Assembly: GCA_002350445.1 (NCBI GenBank)
Contig: DEEV01000071.1
Span: forward strand, 30,828-39,077
Direction of reading: 5' to 3'
DNA: 8,250 nt
Source of the DNA: Treponema sp. UBA2869
Lineage (GTDB): Bacteria; Spirochaetota; Spirochaetia; Treponematales; Treponemataceae
The stretch's first letter is position 1, and every line of letters begins with the position of its first letter. The notes under the pieces were generated by a model, which was given only the letters and a program-made list of their open reading frames with translations, searched no databases and was not told where the DNA came from. Positions 1-5,917 of the stretch are shown piece by piece. Made by a program: the position numbers and the translations under genes.

Positions 1-1565
1 TGGAATTTGGAGTAACTCCTGAAGATTTAAAAAACGGTTTTGGCGAAACGGTTTACAATATGGTAAAAACCGTTCACACAATTTTAAATATGCCAATTAA
101 CGCAAAAACACTGCATCAGTCAGATGCCATAAGAAACATGCTTTTTGTGCTTTCTGATGATGCGCGCGTAATTCTTCTTGCAATTGCCGACCGTCTTGAC
201 CGAGTACGCAACATAAAGAGTTTTACTCCTGAACAGCAGAAAGTGATTGCTGACGCCGGAATAAACATCTGGGCGCCGCTTGCCGACCGCCTTGGAATGC
301 AGGCGGAAAAAAATGAATTTGAGGATTTAAGTTTAAAGTATACAAATCCTGCCGTTTTCCAGCAAATTAAGGCGATTGTTTCTCAAAAAAAAGACGAACG
401 TTCGGTTTATCTGGAAAAAGCAGTTCAGGCAATTTATAAATCTGCAGAAAAAATGCACTTAAAGGTAGAAGTTCACAGCCGTGCAAAGCATTTTTATTCG
501 ATTTATCAGAAAATGCGAAAACGTAATAAAGAAGCCGGCGAACTTTATGATTTGCTTGCCCTTAGGATTTTGTGCGAAACACCTGCCGAATGTTACACAA
601 TCATTGGAATTGTACACGGACTTTGGACTCCGCTCGACGGCCGTTTTAAAGACTATATTGCCATGCCAAAAGCAAACGGTTACCAGTCGCTGCACACAAC
701 GGTTATGTGCGAAGGAAAGCCGCTGGAAATTCAGATAAGAACTCATCAGATGCACAATATGGCTGAGCACGGAATTGCATCTCACTGGCTTTACAAAAAA
801 GGTTCCAGCCGCGATTTAATTGAATCTGAAAAGCTTGATATTTACAACCGAATGCAAAAGCTTAAGGAAATGCTCGTTACCGACGGTTCAACTTTTACAA
901 CGTTAAAACAGGAACTTATTGGTGATGAAATTTATGTATTTACACCTAAAGGCGATGTAAAAAAACTTCCGGCTGGCGCAACTGCAGTAGATTTTGCCTA
1001 TTCAATTCACTCTGCAATTGGCGAAAAAATAATTGCCGCAAAAGCAGACGGAAAAATCATTCCAATTTCAAAACCGCTTCAGAACACTCAGATAATTGAA
1101 GTAATTACAAATCCTCAGGCTCACCCGACCGAAGCCCAGCTTAGCTATGCCAAAACGTCAAAAGCTCATCAGAAAATTCATTCGTGGCTTATGGCAAACG
1201 ACCCGACCTTTAGCGAAGCGCTCGCATTAAAGGCAGAAGCAGAAAAAAGTGATGAAGCTCCGAAAAACGACGCCGGCGAAAATCAGAATCTGCTTCATCA
1301 GCGAAAACAAAAACAGCGTCCTAAAAAAGGCACACAAAAAAATCCTGAACTTCCAAAACCAAACCGAAGGGTTCTTGTTCAGGGCGAACCGAACGTACTT
1401 TACAATCTTTCGCAGTGCTGCCACCCGCACTACCCGGATTTAATCTGCGGTTATGTAACACGCTCAAAAGGCGTTTCAATTCATCGTGCAGACTGTCTTA
1501 TTTACCAACGCATTCCGGAAAAAGACAAGCGCAGCGTAGAAGTTCAGTGGGATGAAAAGGAATAA
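1..1565 (+). CDS. rel: RelA/SpoT-family (p)ppGpp synthetase, 5'-truncated by window edge, no ACT domain
   Basis: Long RelA/SpoT homologue that makes the alarmone (p)ppGpp from ATP and GDP/GTP. The frame is open from base 3, so the true start and the HD-domain HDxxED motif lie upstream. Numbering from the Met at 60: end of the HD domain about 25-95; synthetase about 135-245, with RxK..SI (R141, K143), RFKD (195-198), NGYQSLHT (207-213) and EIQIRT (223-228) all intact; TGS about 288-350 with conserved His317; a low-complexity basic linker about 395-437; and a CC/RIS zinc-finger-like domain with Cys453, Cys454, His475 and Cys479. The protein stops at 501, just after VEVQWDEKE, exactly where an ACT/RRM domain normally follows. 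RFKD is the RxKD type typical of bifunctional Rel/SpoT, not the ExDD of E. coli RelA. However, the helix that usually reads ADRLHNMRT reads ADRLDRVRN (43-51), so hydrolase activity is doubtful. Family assignment is firm; the synthetase-only reading is inference. Confidence 0.95.
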   Translation, partial: EFGVTPEDLKNGFGETVYNMVKTVHTILNMPINAKTLHQSDAIRNMLFVLSDDARVILLAIADRLDRVRNIKSFTPEQQKVIADAGINIWAPLADRLGMQAEKNEFEDLSLKYTNPAVFQQIKAIVSQKKDERSVYLEKAVQAIYKSAEKMHLKVEVHSRAKHFYSIYQKMRKRNKEAGELYDLLALRILCETPAECYTIIGIVHGLWTPLDGRFKDYIAMPKANGYQSLHTTVMCEGKPLEIQIRTHQMHNMAEHGIASHWLYKKGSSRDLIESEKLDIYNRMQKLKEMLVTDGSTFTTLKQELIGDEIYVFTPKGDVKKLPAGATAVDFAYSIHSAIGEKIIAAKADGKIIPISKPLQNTQIIEVITNPQAHPTEAQLSYAKTSKAHQKIHSWLMANDPTFSEALALKAEAEKSDEAPKNDAGENQNLLHQRKQKQRPKKGTQKNPELPKPNRRVLVQGEPNVLYNLSQCCHPHYPDLICGYVTRSKGVSIHRADCLIYQRIPEKDKRSVEVQWDEKE

Positions 1566-1576
1566 GTCTGAAACCA

Positions 1577-1617
1577 CAGGAGCCGCTAATTTACGCGCTC
1601 AACGACAGCGGTTCCTG
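1577..1617 (+). terminator. Possible hairpin between convergent rel and phosphoesterase genes
   Basis: Arms 1577-1587 (CAGGAGCCGCT) and 1607-1617 (AGCGGTTCCTG) form an 11-bp stem with one G-U pair in plus-strand RNA and a 19-nt loop. On the minus strand the same position is an A-C mismatch, so the structure suits the rel transcript better. No U-tract follows, so it is not a canonical intrinsic terminator. It overlaps the last codons and stop of the opposing gene. It may slow or stabilise the 3' end, or be chance. Confidence 0.3.
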
Positions 1618-2458
1618 CCGCTTCATCAATTTTAAGAAGATACCAGGCTTCGTTAAAACGAGCCGACGCAAGCGCATACGAATGAAAGCCTAGATAATCA
1701 TAATTGTAACTGTGATTATGACCGCCAAGACAGCACTTTACGTTGTTTTTTGCAAACTGATACAAAAGAAGGTTTCGTTCGGTTGTATCGCCAAGACCGA
1801 ATGCAAGGTTGTAATAGCTGAACGGATAATGCGAAAAAACAATTTTTGGATTTGAATCATTTTTAAGAGCATTAACAAATTTTTCGTACTGACTTTTTCC
1901 CAGCGTTCCCGAAGCAGTATCAAGACAATACCATGAAAATCCGTTTGTCTGAAATTTATAGAACGAGGTATGAGGCCAGCAATGCGACTTCCAGTTATCC
2001 CAATGCCCCTGATACAAATCGTGATTTCCAGCCGCATTAAAAATCAATGGAATGTTATATTCTGTTTTAAGCTTGCGGCAAAAAGAATCATACTCGTCAA
2101 ATTCACTTTGAGAGCCAACGTCTGTTGAGTCGCCCAGGGAAAGCGCAAATTTAGGAAGGTTGTTTGCGGCCTTTAAACGATCAAGATACGCATAAATTTT
2201 AGAATATGGAAAATCTGTTAAAGCATAACCAAAATGAGTGTCGGTAATTACAAGAACTGTGTAAGAAGTACTTCCTGAAGTTCCCAAATTTGCAATTCCC
2301 GACGCTGCAAAATCTGCATCCAAAGACAAGTCTGTAAGTTTTTCTGTTCTGTAATCAACATCATTTCCTTCGTAAAAAAAATTCCAGGAACCATAACAAG
2401 AAAAAAGCGAAAAACATGCAAAAATTAAGGCGAAAAAATATAAAATCTTTCTTATCAT
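1586..2458 (-). CDS. Lipoprotein calcineurin-like metallophosphoesterase
   Basis: Predicted exported phosphoesterase of the calcineurin-like superfamily, substrate unknown. Residues 1-21 are a lipoprotein signal peptide: MIRK, a hydrophobic run, then lipobox LFSC with Cys21 as the lipidation site. The metal-site motifs follow in order: D73-x-H75 (TDTHFG), GDSTD at 109-113, GNHD at 144-147, SHYP with His210, and GGHNH at 245-249. All expected dinuclear-metal ligands are present, so it should be active. At 290 residues it is a single catalytic domain with a short N-terminal spacer (about 22-66), as for an enzyme tethered to a membrane surface. The start ATG at 2458 overlaps the upstream stop in ATGA, with an AAGGTGA Shine-Dalgarno at 2463-2469 inside the preceding gene, which points to translational coupling. 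It is the last gene of the minus-strand operon. The inner- or outer-membrane location cannot be read from the sequence. Confidence 0.88.
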   Translation of the reverse strand: MIRKILYFFALIFACFSLFSCYGSWNFFYEGNDVDYRTEKLTDLSLDADFAASGIANLGTSGSTSYTVLVITDTHFGYALTDFPYSKIYAYLDRLKAANNLPKFALSLGDSTDVGSQSEFDEYDSFCRKLKTEYNIPLIFNAAGNHDLYQGHWDNWKSHCWPHTSFYKFQTNGFSWYCLDTASGTLGKSQYEKFVNALKNDSNPKIVFSHYPFSYYNLAFGLGDTTERNLLLYQFAKNNVKCCLGGHNHSYNYDYLGFHSYALASARFNEAWYLLKIDEAAGTAVVERVN

Positions 2459-3186
2459 AAAATCACCTTAAAAGCCACGCGCAGAATACTTTCATTAAGA
2501 TAAACGGCACTCGTAATCATATCAACATATTTTAGAGTTAAATCTACACCAAGACCAAAAACCGGCAAAATTCTGAAATCTGCCCCGAATTTTATAAAAG
2601 GAGTTCCAATAAGCGGATAATCAAAATAATCAGTTGAACTTAAAGAAAAAAAGCAGCTTGCCCACGAGGTAATTTTCCAGTTAAAACAAACATCAAGCAC
2701 ATAAGAACCATCAAAAAGATACGGTACATATTCCTGCAAAATATCAATTACGGCAAACTTCATAAAAAGTCCAATTCCACAATCAACAGAAAAAACAGGA
2801 CCTTTGCACCATTTAAAACGCGCAGCAAGAATGTAGTCGTTTTCGTAAAAAATATCAGAATAGCGGTAAAAATGATAGTTCAGTGCAAGTCCGGCGCGGA
2901 AGCGGTTAAAAAAAAGCGGCATGTAACTTGCATGCGTTGCAAAATCAAATTTTACACCCGAAACTGCAATGCCGGCGTCCATGTAAAGCTCCTGCATATC
3001 TGCAGTAACTTTTATTTCGGCCGGGTTTGAATCTACGCGCAAATCTTTTGCATACGGAAAACCAACCGAAAAGGATGTAACAAATTCAGGGCGCTCAGGC
3101 GTAAACCATTTAATTTCACTTGCAAAAACCGCAGGACATATAAAAACATAAATCAGTACAAAGCATGCAAAAAGGTGTTTTTTCAT
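2455..3186 (-). CDS. Exported putative outer-membrane beta-barrel protein, unknown function
   Basis: I do not recognise a named family. The 243-residue product begins with a Sec signal peptide (MKKHLF, hydrophobic to about residue 20, likely cleavage after VFA at 22). The mature part is rich in aromatic residues in short alternating stretches separated by turns, for example around 75-90, 100-130, 160-190 and 205-243, which suggests an 8-10 strand barrel of the kind common in treponemes. It ends in FKVIL, so it lacks the usual C-terminal Phe of BAM substrates, although an alternating hydrophobic last strand is present. It lies between the U32 gene and the lipoprotein phosphoesterase, overlapping both by 4 bp (ATGA at 3183-3186 and 2455-2458). 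A modest AAGGGA ribosome site lies about 9 nt upstream of the ATG. Envelope location is well supported by the signal peptide; the barrel fold is inference. Confidence 0.75.
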   Translation of the reverse strand: MKKHLFACFVLIYVFICPAVFASEIKWFTPERPEFVTSFSVGFPYAKDLRVDSNPAEIKVTADMQELYMDAGIAVSGVKFDFATHASYMPLFFNRFRAGLALNYHFYRYSDIFYENDYILAARFKWCKGPVFSVDCGIGLFMKFAVIDILQEYVPYLFDGSYVLDVCFNWKITSWASCFFSLSSTDYFDYPLIGTPFIKFGADFRILPVFGLGVDLTLKYVDMITSAVYLNESILRVAFKVIL

Positions 3187-4709
3187 CGTCCGGTATCCCT
3201 TATCTTGCCTTCTACATAATCAGGATCCAGTGTGCGCAAAAGTGTTGCGTCAGGAAGAACGTATTTTGTATAAATTGCAGTAGGATGTCCGTCGCAGGTC
3301 CAGTTCATTTTAAGACCGGTTTCTGCATTAATAAGTTCCCATTCTCCATTTTTTGCGGTGATTGAACAGAATTCTGGCGAAACAAATTCAATTTCATCTT
3401 CGGCACGAATCATGTTTAAAGCCGTGCATTTATAAAGATGCCAGCCTTCTTTTTTTTCAAAGGAAATTATGCGGCGGTCGGTGTGAATTTCGTAATCTTT
3501 AAGACGGGCTTCGCGTGCGGAAGGATGCATCTGCTCTAGTTCTTTCTGATTCTTTTCGAACAAAGCTTTTCCATTCTCAAACAAAGCGTCAAAATCTTTT
3601 CCGGTAAGTTCGTTACTAATTTCGGCCGCAAGCTGATATTTACTGTCACTTGCACCGCTGGTTGTTTTGTCTGCATCTGACTTAGCGTAGTAAAAACCTG
3701 TCGTACTTTCTCGGTGCGCCACGTTCTCCAGTTCTGCAACGTAAGGAGCCGCATCCTGCGAAGTTATTTTACCATCAAGCGCATCCAGGGCTTTGCGGTA
3801 AGCGCGGGTTACCATGGCCACATAATAAACACTTTTCATTCGGCCTTCAATTTTAAGTGAATCAATGCCGGCGTCACGAAGGTCTGCAAGATGGTCAATC
3901 ATTTTTATGTCTTTTGATGAAAGGATTGCCGTAAAATCTTCGCCCTCAAAAATAGGAAAACGTTCTCCAGGGCGCTGTTCCTCTTCGATTGTAAGAAGTC
4001 CGCTTTCTGCCATTTTCTTTGCTTCTTCGGCAGAAATTATATGCGGCAAGGATGAATCATTTTTAAGCGCAGAATTTTCGCCGTTCAAAAGACCTGCATT
4101 TTCTGCAAGCTTAAAATTCCAGCGGCAGGAATGAGAACAAAATCCGCTTTGAGCACTGCGGCCGGTAAGGTATGCACTCATAAGACAGCGGCCTGCGTAA
4201 GCGATGCACATTGCACCGTGAACAAAAGTTTCAAGCTCCATGTCTGGAACAGAATCTTTAATTCGTCGTATCTGTTTTAACGAAATTTCGCGACCAAGAA
4301 CAATGCGGCTAAAACCCATCGATTTATACATTTTTACTGCTTCGCTGTTCACGCAGCTTGCCTGAGTTGAAAGGTGAAGCTGAACATCCGGAAATTCCTT
4401 TTGCAAAAGCGGAACAATTCCAATATCCTGAACAATAAATGCGTCTATAGGATACTGCTTAAAATAATCAAGGTTTGCCTTAAGCGAATCAATTTCTTCG
4501 TCATGAAAAGAAATGTTCAGCGCGCAGTGAAGCCGCCGTCCAGGATACATTGCTTTAAGTTCCTGAACTTTTTTATATTCATCCTCGTAAAAATTGTCGG
4601 CCTTAACACGAAGCGAAAAACGCTTTAAGCCTATGTAAGCGGCATCTGCTCCATAAGCATAGGCATAGGCAAGTTTTTCTACATTTCCTGCAGGCGAAAG
4701 TAATTCCAT
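3183..4709 (-). CDS. U32-family protein, TrhP/RlhA-like RNA hydroxylation enzyme (annotated as peptidase U32)
   Basis: Member of the U32 family. These proteins are historically called collagenase-like peptidases, but E. coli TrhP (YegQ) and RlhA (YdcP) are known to be needed for prephenate-dependent hydroxylation of tRNA U34 and 23S rRNA C2501. The start MELLSPAGNVEKL is the classic N-terminus. The U32 signature spans about 160-196 and carries four cysteines, C168, C175, C191 and C195, fitting an iron-sulfur site. SSKDIKMI (264-271) and KIEGRMKS (286-293) are further family hallmarks. The C-terminal part (about 405-500) resembles the small beta domain of TrhP-type proteins. The 508 residues exceed the roughly 450 of YegQ, mainly through an extra segment at about 203-240 between CRW and the EExRPGE motif, and a helical, charged stretch at about 365-405. 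The start has only a weak GGGA upstream, 24 nt after the hydrolase stop. Whether it acts on tRNA or rRNA is not decided here. Confidence 0.9.
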   Translation of the reverse strand: MELLSPAGNVEKLAYAYAYGADAAYIGLKRFSLRVKADNFYEDEYKKVQELKAMYPGRRLHCALNISFHDEEIDSLKANLDYFKQYPIDAFIVQDIGIVPLLQKEFPDVQLHLSTQASCVNSEAVKMYKSMGFSRIVLGREISLKQIRRIKDSVPDMELETFVHGAMCIAYAGRCLMSAYLTGRSAQSGFCSHSCRWNFKLAENAGLLNGENSALKNDSSLPHIISAEEAKKMAESGLLTIEEEQRPGERFPIFEGEDFTAILSSKDIKMIDHLADLRDAGIDSLKIEGRMKSVYYVAMVTRAYRKALDALDGKITSQDAAPYVAELENVAHRESTTGFYYAKSDADKTTSGASDSKYQLAAEISNELTGKDFDALFENGKALFEKNQKELEQMHPSAREARLKDYEIHTDRRIISFEKKEGWHLYKCTALNMIRAEDEIEFVSPEFCSITAKNGEWELINAETGLKMNWTCDGHPTAIYTKYVLPDATLLRTLDPDYVEGKIRDTGR

Positions 4710-4733
4710 AAAAGTTTATAAATCCCGTAAAAG

Positions 4734-5738
4734 TTATGCTTCTGATTTAAGACTGTGTTCCAAACGAGGCTTGTTTTCTATCTGAACAGCCTGAAGTCCG
4801 TTGTTTTCGTCTGTAACAATTTTACCAATTTTTTCCAGAGCAAGATGTGATTCATGCAAATATTCATCTGCCATCTGGAACATAAACATCATATCCGGCC
4901 AGACATCAAGCTCACATTTATTTCCAAGTTCTTTCATTCGGTCTGTAAACGCTTTTGCATCTTCCAAAAGCATTTCCTTGCCACCCATCTGAATATAAAG
5001 CGGCGGAAAATTATTAAGCTGTTCGTCAGTCGCAAGAAGCGGCGAAACAAAAGGACTTGTCAGATTAGATTCATAAGTATAAGTTGAAGAGCACTTTCTA
5101 AGAACATCGCTTGAAAGAACATCATCGCAGGCTTTTTTAGCAGAAATGATTTTTGAGGAAGGAGAAAGATCAAGCCACGGAGAAAAAAGAATAACCTGTT
5201 TTATGCAGGAACGGTAACGGTCTCTAAGATTGTAAATCAGAGAGCATGCAACCGAAGCCGCAGAACCGTCCGCCGCAATTATAATTTCCGGCAGCAAAGG
5301 CCTTTCGTTTTTTGACGCATTCAAGGCACAGGCAACCTGTTCTTCTGTAAACAGATTTTTAAAAACATTCTGAACGTCTTCGTTTGCGGCAGGAAAAGGA
5401 TAAGCCGGCGCAAGACGATATTCAGGAACAATTACACGGCAAAAACATTTATTTGCAAGAGAAGAACAAAAACTTCTATAAGAAAGAGCAGAACCGCCAA
5501 TATAAGAACCGCCGTGAATATAAAGCATAACTCTGTTTGAAGAATACAGTTCAGGTGCAAGGACATCACACTTTACTCCGCCATACTCGTATTCCGAACG
5601 CTCAACACCATTAGGCAAAAAAACAACCTTAAAAGCATCATCAAGCTTTTTGCGGAAAGCGTCTACATTAGACTTAGAGTTAAATGCTAAAAGCCGCAGT
5701 TTTTTTACAGCCGCTTTTCTGTCGTTCCTGTTTTCCAT
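4734..5738 (-). CDS. HSL-family alpha/beta hydrolase-fold protein with degenerate catalytic residues (possible pseudoenzyme)
   Basis: Belongs to the hormone-sensitive-lipase-like esterases (alpha/beta hydrolase fold 3). Numbering from ATG 5738: the oxyanion motif HGGSYIGGS is at about 75-83, EYRLAPAYPFPAA at about 106-118, the nucleophile-elbow region IIIAADGSAAS at about 152-162, FSPWLDLSP at about 185-193 and YIQMGGKEMLLED at about 248-260. The scaffold is well kept, but the usual GDSAGG elbow reads ADGSAA, so an ungapped alignment puts Gly at the nucleophile position with Ser one residue later. The usual WPGMPHVF reads WPDMMFMF, with Phe in place of the catalytic His. No signal peptide, so cytoplasmic. 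It heads the minus-strand operon. The frame stays open upstream to a TTG at 5789, and an ATG at 5747 also exists; none of the starts has a Shine-Dalgarno. I chose 5738 because a TATAAT lies just upstream. Family is firm; loss of activity is inference. Confidence 0.85.
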   Translation of the reverse strand: MENRNDRKAAVKKLRLLAFNSKSNVDAFRKKLDDAFKVVFLPNGVERSEYEYGGVKCDVLAPELYSSNRVMLYIHGGSYIGGSALSYRSFCSSLANKCFCRVIVPEYRLAPAYPFPAANEDVQNVFKNLFTEEQVACALNASKNERPLLPEIIIAADGSAASVACSLIYNLRDRYRSCIKQVILFSPWLDLSPSSKIISAKKACDDVLSSDVLRKCSSTYTYESNLTSPFVSPLLATDEQLNNFPPLYIQMGGKEMLLEDAKAFTDRMKELGNKCELDVWPDMMFMFQMADEYLHESHLALEKIGKIVTDENNGLQAVQIENKPRLEHSLKSEA

Positions 5739-5747
5739 AACGTGCAT

Positions 5748-5756
5748 ATTATAGCA
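5748..5756 (-). promoter_or_regulatory. Extended -10 promoter element for the minus-strand operon
   Basis: Read on the minus strand, 5756-5748 is TGCTATAAT, a perfect extended -10. Transcription would start near 5741, leaving about 3 nt before the ATG at 5738, so the mRNA would be nearly leaderless. This fits the absence of any ribosome-binding site there. No good -35 hexamer is seen at 16-18 bp spacing, which an extended -10 can tolerate. Confidence 0.5.
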
Positions 5757-5804
5757 AACAGAATCATTTTCTGCTACAATAAACGTCAAACGCGGTATAA
5801 AGTA

Positions 5805-5850
5805 TTGTTCTTAATAAGTCGGAACTGAGCGGGAGATTTATTAAGAATAA
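5805..5850 (+). repeat. Long inverted repeat in the divergent metA/operon control region
   Basis: Arms 5805-5820 (TTGTTCTTAATAAGTC) and 5835-5850 (GATTTATTAAGAATAA) pair over 16 positions with only two G-U pairs and no bulge, around a 14-nt purine-rich loop (5821-5834). The inner 10 bp are a perfect palindrome. It sits about 68 nt before metA and about 67 nt upstream of the opposing -10 box. It could be an operator for a dimeric regulator or a stable stem in the metA leader RNA. A TATAAA at 5796-5801 on the plus strand could be a -10 whose transcript would begin in the first arm, but its -35 is poor (GCTACA at 5773-5778). Confidence 0.55.
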
Positions 5851-5881
5851 ATGCATTAAATACGCTTTTCAATTTATCAAC

Positions 5882-5911
5882 GGCCGCCTGCCGGGCGACC
5901 TTCCTCAGGAG
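5882..5911 (+). promoter_or_regulatory. GC-rich hairpin plus Shine-Dalgarno of metA
   Basis: GGCCGCC (5882-5888) and GGCGACC (5894-5900) can pair as a 7-bp stem with one C-A mismatch and a 5-nt loop, in an otherwise AT-rich leader. The AGGAG ribosome site at 5907-5911 follows 6 nt later and is 6 nt from the ATG at 5918, which fixes the metA start. The stem does not itself cover the ribosome site, so any translational control would have to act by alternative pairing. Confidence 0.4.
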
Positions 5912-5917
5912 CGCACT

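Noticed and set aside
1566..1620. Frameshifted ACT domain after rel
   Set aside because: The space to the opposing gene is 20 bp and no ACT-like residues appear in other frames.
4710..4738. Short direct repeat AAAAGTT at the hydrolase/U32 junction
   Set aside because: Two copies of seven AT-rich bases are easily chance.
5250..5280. Paired frameshifts hiding a normal GDSAG elbow in the hydrolase gene
   Set aside because: The flanking codons align ungapped with the family on both sides, and other frames do not restore the motif.
5739..5789. Extension of the hydrolase gene to TTG 5789 or ATG 5747
   Set aside because: No ribosome site precedes either, the added residues do not resemble an HSL N-terminus, and the stretch contains the likely -10 box. 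It remains possible.
5784..5789. Minus-strand TTGACG as the -35 of the operon promoter
   Set aside because: It is 30 bp from the TATAAT, far beyond a working spacer, and no good -10 lies 16-18 bp from it.
5790..5917. SAM or other known methionine riboswitch before metA
   Set aside because: I could not find the kink-turn, junction or pseudoknot elements of the SAM classes I know; only simple hairpins are visible.
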